DNA of 11,045 bases, taken from contig JAFTIK010000061.1 of assembly GCA_017456945.1 (NCBI GenBank), positions 1 to 11,045 of the forward strand, read 5' to 3'. The notes under the pieces were generated by a model. It did not search any database, was not told the DNA's origin, and saw nothing but the letters and a program-made list of their open reading frames with translations. The position numbers were made by a program, and so were the translations under genes. Shown here piece by piece: positions 1 to 6,685 of this stretch (position 1 is its first letter; each line of letters begins with the position of its first letter). Origin of the DNA: Clostridia bacterium. Lineage in GTDB: Bacteria; Bacillota_A; Clostridia; Christensenellales; Borkfalkiaceae.

Positions 1-489
<489 letters not shown>

Positions 490-507
490 TTTTGTGCCTC
501 CTATGTT

Positions 508-534
508 TTAGCACTCTCTTTCTTTAAGTGCTAA
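508..534 (-). promoter_or_regulatory. CIRCE operator (HrcA binding site) of groESL
   Basis: The inverted repeat TTAGCACTC (508-516), nine-base spacer, AAGTGCTAA (526-534) matches CIRCE (TTAGCACTC-N9-GAGTGCTAA) with one mismatch in the second arm. It begins at the expected transcription start and ends six bases short of the AGGAGG of groES. In Firmicutes HrcA binds this element and represses groE until heat stress removes active HrcA. The hrcA gene is not in the window. Confidence 0.95.
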
Positions 535-539
535 TTCTT

Positions 540-567
540 ATTATATACGATTTATTTTATTTGTCAA
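540..567 (-). promoter_or_regulatory. Sigma-A promoter of groESL
   Basis: On the minus strand TTGACA (567-562) is followed after 16 bases by TATAAT (545-540). Both hexamers are perfect. The predicted start, near 533, falls on the edge of CIRCE, the usual arrangement for HrcA repression. Confidence 0.88.
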
Positions 568-613
568 TAGAATATGCCTTAAATAAAGCAAATATTTTTT
601 AATTTTTTATTTT

Positions 614-640
614 GCTATTGCCTTTTGTAAAAAAGGTAGC
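614..640. repeat. Inverted repeat upstream of the groE promoter
   Basis: GCTA (614-617), a three-base bulge, CCTTTT (621-626), four-base loop, AAAAGG (631-636) and TAGC (637-640) can fold into a ten-pair hairpin. No T-tract follows it on either strand, so it does not look like an intrinsic terminator. It lies between the terminator at 665-688 and the groE promoter. The remaining bases of this gap are plain AT-rich sequence in which nothing else is seen. Confidence 0.35.
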
Positions 641-656
641 CGAATTATGTCGAAAT

Positions 657-688
657 AAAAAAACAACGGGCTCGCTAACGAGCCCGTT
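657..688 (-). terminator. Rho-independent terminator of the 256-aa membrane protein gene
   Basis: A perfect ten-base-pair stem, AACGGGCTCG (665-674) and CGAGCCCGTT (679-688), closes a four-base loop. On the minus strand it is followed by GTTTTTTTATTT. It lies 17 bases past the stop codon of the gene at 705-1475 and separates that gene from the groE promoter. Confidence 0.93.
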
Positions 689-704
689 ATATATTATATA
701 ATGT

Positions 705-1475
705 TTATTTGTCTGCTATTACGCTGTTGACGATAATATCTTTAATTTGAGCGATACTGTCAACTTGGTTGAAACGGGTCTTATATTCGATACCCTTTGC
801 TTCAACGAGCGCGTCGATAAGTTTAGATGCGTTCTTCATACCTCTGTCGCTTCTAACCTTAACGGTGAACGGAACTTCTACGTAAGCCTTAACGTCAGAC
901 AAGTCTTTTTGGAAATAAATCTTTTCTTCAAACTTATTAACGTCGAGAGCAAGGTGAAGTTTCATAGTCTTACCACGAATGGTAAGTTTAGCAACGAGTT
1001 CTCTACCCAAACGATAAGATACGCCTTTAGTAGATACGCGAGCGTTAATCTTTCTCATTGACTTAAACTTATTGTTTATTTCGTCGTAGTAGCCGTGTAC
1101 TTTAGGATCTAAAACGAGCAACTTTTCAGAGAACGGAATTCTTCTAATTTTTTCAACGTCTTCGTCGTCAGCCTCTTCAGCCACTTCTGCAACTGCAGTT
1201 TCTTCAACTACGGGTTCTTCTTTAACTTCTTCAACCACGGGTTCAGCAACGGGTTCTTCCTTTACTTCTTCAACGACAGTTTCAACAACTACGTCTTTTT
1301 CAGCAACGGGTTCTTCCTTTGCTTCTTCAACCACGGGCTCTGCCTTTGCTTCAGCGCAAGCGCAAGTGCATGCAGTTTCTTCGGGCTTTCTTGCCGCTCT
1401 ACCTGCTATGTAACTAATCAAGCCGAGCAAAAGCGCGCCGTCCAAACACAATAAAATGATCAACGTAATACTCAT
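705..1475 (-). CDS. Membrane-anchored protein with Glu/Val/Lys repeats and a conserved C-terminal domain; function unknown
   Basis: I do not recognise a named function. The 256-residue protein has an N-terminal transmembrane helix (about residues 3-25) followed by positive residues (GRAARK), which suggests that the rest faces the cytoplasm. Next is a cysteine cluster with C36, C38 and C40 (CxCxC). An acidic low-complexity linker follows, with three near-identical copies of VVEEVKEEPVAE (48-59, 67-78, 80-91). The compact C-terminal domain (about 112-256) is rich in Lys and Arg and alternates beta-like and helical stretches; its segments KVHGYYDEINNKFKS and VPFTVKVRSDRGMKNASKLI look like a conserved fold seen in uncharacterised clostridial proteins. 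The ATG has an AAGGAG at 1483-1488. The gene has its own consensus promoter and terminator, so it is a single transcription unit, although no terminator separates it from the gene upstream. Confidence 0.85.
   Translation of the reverse strand: MSITLIILLCLDGALLLGLISYIAGRAARKPEETACTCACAEAKAEPVVEEAKEEPVAEKDVVVETVVEEVKEEPVAEPVVEEVKEEPVVEETAVAEVAEEADDEDVEKIRRIPFSEKLLVLDPKVHGYYDEINNKFKSMRKINARVSTKGVSYRLGRELVAKLTIRGKTMKLHLALDVNKFEEKIYFQKDLSDVKAYVEVPFTVKVRSDRGMKNASKLIDALVEAKGIEYKTRFNQVDSIAQIKDIIVNSVIADK
1203..1334 (-). repeat. Degenerate tandem coding repeat (VVEEVKEEPVAE units)
   Basis: Three 36-base units (1299-1334, 1242-1277, 1203-1238) encode VVEEAKEEPVAE, VVEEVKEEPVAE and VVEEVKEEPVVE. The second and third are separated by one codon, the first and second by seven. 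They form the acidic linker of the membrane protein and could vary in copy number between strains. Confidence 0.8.
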
Positions 1476-1517
1476 AACAATTCTCCTTTCGGTATAATTT
1501 ATAATTATTATACTTTG

Positions 1518-1546
1518 ATTATATCATTTACTTTTTTTCTTGTCAA
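1518..1546 (-). promoter_or_regulatory. Consensus sigma-A promoter of the 256-aa membrane protein gene
   Basis: Minus strand: TTGACA (1546-1541), 17 bases, TATAAT (1523-1518). Both hexamers and the spacing are consensus, implying strong constitutive transcription. The -35 box begins only 14 bases after the stop codon of the upstream UPF0371 gene, and no hairpin terminator lies between them. Confidence 0.88.
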
Positions 1547-1560
1547 TACAAATTTTAAAA

Positions 1561-3057
1561 TTAAACCTTATTATTTTGCAAAAAATTACCGTCAGTCTCT
1601 CTTTTTGGCTCACAAGTGACGTGTATGCCCAACTTTTTCAAGGTCATTTCGTCCACACTAGACAAAATTACCGAAGAGTGGAACTGCGCGTCTTTCAAAC
1701 CCGAAAGTTGATCGAGCGCCTTTTTTGCAATGGGGTCTGTCGCCGCGCTGACTGCCAACGACAACAAAACTTCGTCGGTGTGCAATCTCGGATTTATACT
1801 TCCCATATGGTTAACTTTTAACTTTTGTATAGGCTCTATAACAGCCGAAGATATAATATCTATCTTGTCTTCTATATTGCCTAGCACCTTTAGCGCGTTA
1901 AGCAACGCCGCCGCGCTAGAACCTAACAGGTTACCCGTTCTGCCCGTTACCAACCTGCCGTCTGCAAGTTGCATTGCGCAACAAGGCGTACCCGTCTGTT
2001 CTTCCTTTTCTATTGCAGATGCAACTACCGCTCTGTCGTTAATGGTTATATTCATCCTTTGCATAAGGATTTCTATCTTACTAAGACTTTCTTTTCCAAG
2101 TAGCCCCTTTCTTACGTCGAGGCGAGCGGCGTAGTATCTACGGATAATTTCTTGCTTTGCAGCTGTTCTAACTATTTCGTCATCAATAATACAATGCCCC
2201 GCCATATTAACCCCCATATCGGTAGGCGAATTATACGGCGACTGACCGAGCACTTTTTTAAGCATAGCCGAAAGCACTGGGAAAATCTCTACGTCACGGT
2301 TATAGTTAACCGCCATCTTGCCGTACGCTTCCATATGGAAGGGGTCTAAAACGTTCATATCGTTAAGATCAGCCGTTGCCGCTTCGTACGCAGCGTTTAC
2401 GGGGTGATTTAGCGGTAAGTTCCATACGGGGAAAGTTTCGTATTTAGCGTACCCCGCCTTAACACCACGCTTGTTCTCGTGATAGAGTTGAGAAAGACAA
2501 GTAGCCATTTTACCACTACCAGGGCCTGGCGCGGTAACTACGACTAGCGGTCTAGTAGTAACCACGTATTCGTTTTTACCCAAGCCGTCTTCACTAACGA
2601 TTTTTTCTACTTCAGAAGGATAACCTGCTATTGCGTAATGCTTATAAACCTTTACCCCTCTTGCTTCAAGCCTTTTTTGGAAAGCCACGGCAGAAGCCTG
2701 TTCTGCAAAGCGGGTAAGCACTACGCTACCAACGTAAAAGCCCTTAGAAACGAAGATATCTATAAGGCGCAAAACGTCTAAATCGTAAGTAATACCAAGG
2801 TCGCTTCTGCACTTGTTCTTTTCAATGTCGTGCGCGTTGATAACGATAAGGATTTCCGCTTTATCTTTAAGTTGAGAAAGCATCTTGATTTTACTGTCCG
2901 GCTCAAAACCCGGCAATACTCTCGAAGCGTGATAATCGTCGAACAGTTTACCACCGAATTCAAGGTAAAGTTTGTCGCCGAACTTTTCAATACGTTTAAG
3001 TATTTCCGCCGATTGCATTTCAAGATATTTTTTATTGTCAAAACCTGCTTTTATCAT
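1561..3057 (-). CDS. UPF0371 (DUF1846) family protein
   Basis: This 498-residue protein matches the UPF0371/DUF1846 family in length and characteristic segments: KLYLEFGGKLFDDYHASRVL (residues 29-48), the HDIEKNK stretch (76-82), a glycine-rich loop APGPGSGKMATC (176-187) resembling a nucleotide-binding turn, and the conserved PVWNLPLNHPVNAAYEAATA segment (210-229). Structures exist for the family, but I know of no established reaction. The ATG fits the family N-terminus, yet no convincing Shine-Dalgarno precedes it. It starts 22 bases after the PqqD-like gene, so it is probably the last gene of the kinase-PqqD-UPF0371 operon and may depend on translational coupling. It ends with TAA and has no terminator before the promoter of the next gene. 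Confidence 0.92.
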   Translation of the reverse strand: MIKAGFDNKKYLEMQSAEILKRIEKFGDKLYLEFGGKLFDDYHASRVLPGFEPDSKIKMLSQLKDKAEILIVINAHDIEKNKCRSDLGITYDLDVLRLIDIFVSKGFYVGSVVLTRFAEQASAVAFQKRLEARGVKVYKHYAIAGYPSEVEKIVSEDGLGKNEYVVTTRPLVVVTAPGPGSGKMATCLSQLYHENKRGVKAGYAKYETFPVWNLPLNHPVNAAYEAATADLNDMNVLDPFHMEAYGKMAVNYNRDVEIFPVLSAMLKKVLGQSPYNSPTDMGVNMAGHCIIDDEIVRTAAKQEIIRRYYAARLDVRKGLLGKESLSKIEILMQRMNITINDRAVVASAIEKEEQTGTPCCAMQLADGRLVTGRTGNLLGSSAAALLNALKVLGNIEDKIDIISSAVIEPIQKLKVNHMGSINPRLHTDEVLLSLAVSAATDPIAKKALDQLSGLKDAQFHSSVILSSVDEMTLKKLGIHVTCEPKRETDGNFLQNNKV

Positions 3058-3079
3058 AAACGTAAAAAATCTGGGCGCG

Positions 3080-3343
3080 TTATTTAACGAGTCCTGCCTC
3101 CGTAAGTTTATCTATAAATTTCTTAACGTCTGCTCTAGCAACGTCTTCCGTTACTTCGTATTCGCCGAGAAGGGCGTCAACAAGCCCCTGTTCGTCTTTA
3201 CCTTCTGAAAGATTTCGCCACAAAAAAGCGCCCGTTTCGTTAAGGTTTATAACGCCGTTAAAAGTTTTAACCGCGTCGCCAACGGCAACAACGATATAGT
3301 TGCCTGCTACTTCTCTTAAAATTAAACCTTCTTTAATCTTCAT
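3080..3343 (-). CDS. PqqD family protein (RiPP recognition element fold)
   Basis: At 87 residues this has the size and pattern of the PqqD family: LREVAGNYIVVAVGDA (residues 9-24) as a beta-hairpin, then the signature FNGVINLNETGAFLWRNL (28-45), then helices ending in DVKKFIDKLTEAGLVK. PqqD-like domains are small winged-helix RiPP recognition elements that bind leader peptides of precursor peptides and present them to modifying enzymes. The ATG overlaps the upstream kinase stop in an ATGA junction, with a GGGAG ribosome binding site inside the kinase gene, so the two are translationally coupled. No PQQ, radical-SAM or lasso-peptide maturase is present in the window, so the partner may be the kinase itself. 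The family assignment is firm; the peptide role is inference. Confidence 0.88.
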   Translation of the reverse strand: MKIKEGLILREVAGNYIVVAVGDAVKTFNGVINLNETGAFLWRNLSEGKDEQGLVDALLGEYEVTEDVARADVKKFIDKLTEAGLVK

Positions 3344-4053
3344 AATTCATCTCCCGACATAGTTTTATACGAAAGTTCCGCCGCCTCTTTTGAGATATTA
3401 CAAGACAAACGGTATAAATCAACTTCTTTAAGCATTTTTTCCACTAAACCTAAGAATTTATCCATTATCCTAGGGTCGTTAGGTCTTAACGTTTGGTTTA
3501 ATATAACCATTAACATCTCGCCCGTGCTAGCCTTTTCGATAACGTTTTCCTTTCCCTGCGAAATTCTGCATATAGCCTTTATTTCCGCGCGAGCGTTACT
3601 GCCCAAACGGTGTTTGCCCATCCAAGGCGTGCCGTAAACGTAGAACTTGCCGTCGATATAACGAATAATAGGCTTATCGTCGTTAATCATAACGGCTTTA
3701 TCCCCAAGCATTTCACGCCAAAGCCTTGCGTGCGTGCTTTTACCCGTTCCACTAGGCGCTGTAAACAAATACGCCTTACCGTCAACGGCGATAGCGCTAC
3801 TGTGAAAGATAATACCGTCCTTTTTTTCCAAAATATACTCGCAAATCTTTCTAAAAAACGCCAAACTCTCTAGATAACGAGCGCTAAACTCTGGCGCTAG
3901 CGCCATTTCCTTGGCTATATCTTCTTCAGTCATCTTGACGCTTAACAAGCACTCTTCATCACCTTCGTAAAGGTATTCTTTGCAAATAGCAGGGGTGTAA
4001 TCGTATAAAAACTCCCCTTCCAAAACGACGTCTGCAATCTTATATCTCGTCAT
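3340..4053 (-). CDS. HPr kinase-like P-loop protein (HprK C-terminal domain family)
   Basis: This 237-residue protein is related to the catalytic domain of HPr kinase/phosphorylase. It has HSSAIAVDGKAYLF (residues 84-97), a Walker A loop APSGTGKST (99-107), a Walker B-like VMINDDKP (121-128) and the GTPWMGK turn (141-147) common in HprK-like proteins encoded beside PqqD-like genes. True HprK is longer, with an N-terminal domain that this protein lacks, and HPr and other PTS genes are absent here. Homologues in lasso-peptide clusters phosphorylate a Ser of the precursor peptide, so a peptide kinase paired with the PqqD-like protein is possible but unproven. The ATG is preceded by AAGGGAG (4059-4065). 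It is the first gene of the operon and is read from the promoter at 4106-4134. Confidence 0.85.
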   Translation of the reverse strand: MTRYKIADVVLEGEFLYDYTPAICKEYLYEGDEECLLSVKMTEEDIAKEMALAPEFSARYLESLAFFRKICEYILEKKDGIIFHSSAIAVDGKAYLFTAPSGTGKSTHARLWREMLGDKAVMINDDKPIIRYIDGKFYVYGTPWMGKHRLGSNARAEIKAICRISQGKENVIEKASTGEMLMVILNQTLRPNDPRIMDKFLGLVEKMLKEVDLYRLSCNISKEAAELSYKTMSGDEL

Positions 4054-4105
4054 CTTTTCTCCCTTAAAAACGATTTTTTGCCACCATTTTTTAAATTACT
4101 ATATT

Positions 4106-4134
4106 ATTTTATCAAAGCAGTTTTGATTTGTCAA
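4106..4134 (-). promoter_or_regulatory. Sigma-A promoter of the kinase-PqqD-UPF0371 operon, with a palindrome in its spacer
   Basis: Minus strand: TTGACA (4134-4129), 17 bases, TAAAAT (4111-4106). The spacer is almost filled by an inverted repeat ATCAAA-N5-TTTGAT (4111-4127), a possible repressor operator. The promoter diverges from the apbE promoter, whose -35 box lies only nine bases away. Confidence 0.72.
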
Positions 4135-4142
4135 TATAAAGA

Positions 4143-4172
4143 TTGATTTTTAAAACAATTTTATGTTACAAT
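4143..4172 (+). promoter_or_regulatory. Extended -10 promoter of apbE (predicts a leaderless mRNA)
   Basis: A TG (4164-4165) sits one base before TACAAT (4167-4172), an extended -10 element; TTGATT (4143-4148) with an 18-base spacer serves as a weak -35. Transcription would start near 4179, at or just before the ATG at 4181. This agrees with the absence of any Shine-Dalgarno sequence there. Confidence 0.55.
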
Positions 4173-4180
4173 TAACGCGT

Positions 4181-5257
4181 ATGAAAAAACTTTGGATTTT
4201 TATCAGTTTAATATTTATTCTAGTTCTTTCGCTACCCCTTTTTGCTTGTAAAAACCAAGGGAGTAGTATTTCCTTTTCTTGTTTTAACACTTCCGTTTAT
4301 ATCCAAACCCAAGACAAAACCGTAGATAATAAAACTGAAACTAAGTTAAAGACGGTTTTTAGCAATCTTGACGACGAGTTTTCGGCAACTAAAGAAAATT
4401 CGTTTACAAGCCGTTTTAACGCGCTTAAGGTCGGCGAAAGTATAAGTATAACCCAAACGGAAAAAACGGTTATAAAACTTTGCAAAGACTACTTTGAGTT
4501 TACAAGCGGAAAATTTTCCCCCGCCCTTCGTCGCCTTACCGAACTTTGGGGTTTTGACGACAAGTGGAAGATTTTTACCCCACCCGAAGACCAACAGATA
4601 CAAGAACTTTTAGGCGACCTAACCGATTTTAACGGCGTGGTTTTAGACGAACAGAACAACAAAGTTCAAAAAGTTAAGGACGTTAAGTTGGATTTTGGCG
4701 GGGTGTTAAAAGGTTACGCTTGCCAACTTGCCTTAGATATTCTTAAAGACGCAGGCGTAAAAAAAGGGTACGTAAACGTTGGTAGTAGCAGTTTATCTAT
4801 AATGAACGCAAAAGAACTTGGCGTTAGACACCCACGCGCAAACGACGATACCCCGTTGATTTTAACGGTTAAAACTGCCCGCCTTGTAAACGTTGGCGTT
4901 TCCACGAGTGGGGACTATGAAAACAAGCGCTCTTTTAACGGCAAAACTTATTCTCATATTATCGACCCAAACACGGGTAAACCTTCTGAAACGGGGGTCG
5001 CAAGCGCCACTTTGATATGTTCCGACCCTACTTTTAGCGACGCAGTAACGACTGCTCTGTGTCTAGAAACCCATACGCCCGACGACGTGGAAAATTCACC
5101 CCTAGTAGCCCTTATGAAAAAAATTGAAAATAGGTTTAACGACGCTTTCCTTTTCGTTTGCTATATCGACGGAAACGTAAAACAACTTATTACAAACAAA
5201 AAGCAGGGCGAAAACTTCACCCTGCACGACACCGATTTTTCGGTTGTTAATATCTAG
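4181..5257 (+). CDS. apbE: ApbE family FAD:protein FMN transferase, lipoprotein
   Basis: ApbE enzymes use FAD and Mg2+ to attach FMN covalently to a Thr or Ser of flavoproteins such as Rnf/Nqr subunits and FMN-binding extracytoplasmic reductases. Counting from the ATG at 4181 (358 residues), the protein has a lipoprotein signal with a hydrophobic core and LFAC lipobox (Cys23). It has the family motifs DFGGVLKG (171-178), VSTSGDYE (240-247), HIIDPNTG (259-266) and SDAVTTAL (286-293), so it should be active outside the membrane. An in-frame ATG at 4163 is less likely: it lies upstream of the inferred -10 box and adds six residues before MKKLWIF. Neither start has a Shine-Dalgarno. The gene converges on the ABC operon and shares a four-base CTAG with it. 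No target flavoprotein is in the window. Confidence 0.93.
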   Translation: MKKLWIFISLIFILVLSLPLFACKNQGSSISFSCFNTSVYIQTQDKTVDNKTETKLKTVFSNLDDEFSATKENSFTSRFNALKVGESISITQTEKTVIKLCKDYFEFTSGKFSPALRRLTELWGFDDKWKIFTPPEDQQIQELLGDLTDFNGVVLDEQNNKVQKVKDVKLDFGGVLKGYACQLALDILKDAGVKKGYVNVGSSSLSIMNAKELGVRHPRANDDTPLILTVKTARLVNVGVSTSGDYENKRSFNGKTYSHIIDPNTGKPSETGVASATLICSDPTFSDAVTTALCLETHTPDDVENSPLVALMKKIENRFNDAFLFVCYIDGNVKQLITNKKQGENFTLHDTDFSVVNI

Positions 5258-5907
5258 TTGGTTTTTTCAATTAAATCTTGAGTTAGAATACCGAAAAGTT
5301 GCTTTTCGGTATTTTCATTTATTTTAGAAATATCCCCAACGATTTTACCTTTAGAAAGAAGGATAATTCTATCCGCCATAGTTACGGCTTCTCTTATATC
5401 GTGGGTTACCATAACCACCGTTCTGTTGGTTTTTGCGAACTCCGACTTTAAAGTTTGCATTGCTTGCATTTTTACTTTTAAATCTAACGACGAAAAAGGC
5501 TCGTCCATAAGCAAAACTTCAGACTGAAACAACACGCCACGCGCAAGCGCCACCCTTTGCGCTTGCCCACCCGATAATCGAGAAGGATACTCGTTTAGTT
5601 TTTCATAAATACCCAAACTAGAACAAAGTTTTTGGATATTTTCACTATTTTCGCACACTAAAGATAGGTTTTGCAACGCCGTAAGGTTGGGAAACAAATT
5701 CGGCGTTTGAAAAACGTACGAACATTGTATTTTATCTACCTTGCCTTGATAATCGGTAAGATTAGACATTACGTTTAATAGTGTGGTTTTGCCAGAGCCC
5801 GATTCACCAAGAATACAAGTGGTTTTATTTCTTTCTATATTAAGGTTAAAGTTTTCAAACACCTTGAATTTGGCGTAGTTTTTAGAGAGATTTTCTATTC
5901 TAATCAT
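5254..5907 (-). CDS. ABC transporter ATP-binding protein, NitT/TauT type
   Basis: This is the ATPase of the importer encoded by the next two genes. Counting from the ATG at 5907 (217 residues), it has a Walker A GESGSGKTT (34-42), Q-loop VFQ (Gln67), signature LSGGQ (111-115), Walker B VLLMDEP (131-137), D-loop SSLD and switch His169. Homologues of nitrate, sulfonate, taurine and pyrimidine-precursor importers look alike at this level. An upstream in-frame start at 5934 is rejected because AAGGAG lies seven bases before the ATG at 5907 and MIRIENLSKNY is the normal N-terminus. It overlaps the permease gene by eight bases. It is somewhat short at the C-terminus. Its TAG stop overlaps the apbE stop on the other strand. 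Confidence 0.95.
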   Translation of the reverse strand: MIRIENLSKNYAKFKVFENFNLNIERNKTTCILGESGSGKTTLLNVMSNLTDYQGKVDKIQCSYVFQTPNLFPNLTALQNLSLVCENSENIQKLCSSLGIYEKLNEYPSRLSGGQAQRVALARGVLFQSEVLLMDEPFSSLDLKVKMQAMQTLKSEFAKTNRTVVMVTHDIREAVTMADRIILLSKGKIVGDISKINENTEKQLFGILTQDLIEKTN

Positions 5908-6682
5908 TATCCTTCTCCTTTTTATCCCACGCAAATAAACTACGGGTAATAACCCCGCCTATCAATTCAAAAACTAGCCCTATTATCACGGCTACTAGCG
6001 TTAACGCCATAAGTCTTGGAACGTTCATAACGGCGTTTGCCGCCTGCATCATCCCCCCGATTGACGTAAAGGTTAAAGCCATTACTTCTGCCGAAATTAC
6101 CAGTTTTACGCCAAAAGAAAGGTTACTACCTATATGCGACACGACGGTAGGCGCAACTAGTGGCAAATACACCTTGAAAAGCCTTTGTTTTTTGGTCAAC
6201 TTAAATATTTTAACCGCCTTTATTATACCGTCGTCCACCCTGCCGAACGCCACGTTAAACTGGGCGTAAATCATAGGGAAAAGTACGAGCGACGCAACTA
6301 TTACGGGGGCTGTTTTAACGCTAGTGTAAATAAGTATCAAAACCAAAACCGCCATTGTAGGTAACGTTCTTATAACGGTTATTATAGGGGTTAAGAAACT
6401 GCTAAACGGCTTAAATATTCTGCCAAGCGCAGAAGTTACCCCTGCTAATACGAAAGAAATTAAAAAGGCGTATAGAGTTCTTAAAAGAGTATTTAAAAGG
6501 GCGCGCCAAAAGAATTCTTCACCTAAAACCTTAAAAACCGCTTGTAAGGTTTGGGAAAAACTAGGTATAACGTATTCGTTTTTAACCGTTCTTTCGGCTA
6601 TCAACCATACTAGCCACATAACCACGAGCGAAATCGCCCCGCTTATTATAGCCGTAAGGTGCTTTTTTAAATACTCTTTCAT
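5900..6682 (-). CDS. ABC transporter permease, NitT/TauT type (SsuC/TauC family)
   Basis: This 260-residue membrane protein has about six hydrophobic segments, the first at residues 9-29 and others near 67-86, 94-118, 123-142, 190-208 and 225-246. The cytoplasmic coupling loop (about 153-185, AVKIFKLTKKQRLFKVYLPL) matches the EAA loop of BPD-type permeases that docks on the ATPase. It probably works as a homodimer because only one permease gene is present. Its ATG follows the substrate-binding protein stop by three bases, with a modest TAGGAT ribosome binding site. The highly charged tail overlaps the start and ribosome binding site of the ATPase gene, which links their translation. Confidence 0.94.
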   Translation of the reverse strand: MKEYLKKHLTAIISGAISLVVMWLVWLIAERTVKNEYVIPSFSQTLQAVFKVLGEEFFWRALLNTLLRTLYAFLISFVLAGVTSALGRIFKPFSSFLTPIITVIRTLPTMAVLVLILIYTSVKTAPVIVASLVLFPMIYAQFNVAFGRVDDGIIKAVKIFKLTKKQRLFKVYLPLVAPTVVSHIGSNLSFGVKLVISAEVMALTFTSIGGMMQAANAVMNVPRLMALTLVAVIIGLVFELIGGVITRSLFAWDKKEKDND

Positions 6683-6685
6683 TTA

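Noticed and set aside
1203..1334. CRISPR-like or mobile repeat
   Set aside because: The repeated units are in-frame codons of an acidic protein linker, not spaced identical repeats.
1730..2349. Plus-strand open frames opposite the UPF0371 gene
   Set aside because: They are shadows of a 498-residue conserved protein, with unlikely composition and no upstream signals.
3080..4053. PQQ or lasso-peptide biosynthesis cluster
   Set aside because: Only a PqqD-like protein and an HprK-like kinase are present; no PqqC/PqqE, lasso cyclase, protease or precursor gene is seen.
3340..4053. Genuine HPr kinase/phosphorylase (HprK) for carbon catabolite control
   Set aside because: The protein lacks the N-terminal domain, differs around the catalytic core, and is coupled to a PqqD gene rather than to lgt or PTS genes.
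4163..4180. Six extra N-terminal residues for ApbE starting at 4163
   Set aside because: This ATG lies before the inferred -10 box and has no Shine-Dalgarno, while MKKLWIF from 4181 is a normal lipoprotein start.
5908..5934. Longer N-terminus for the ABC ATPase (start at 5934)
   Set aside because: The added residues are basic and unlike the family, and the good AAGGAG site points to the ATG at 5907.
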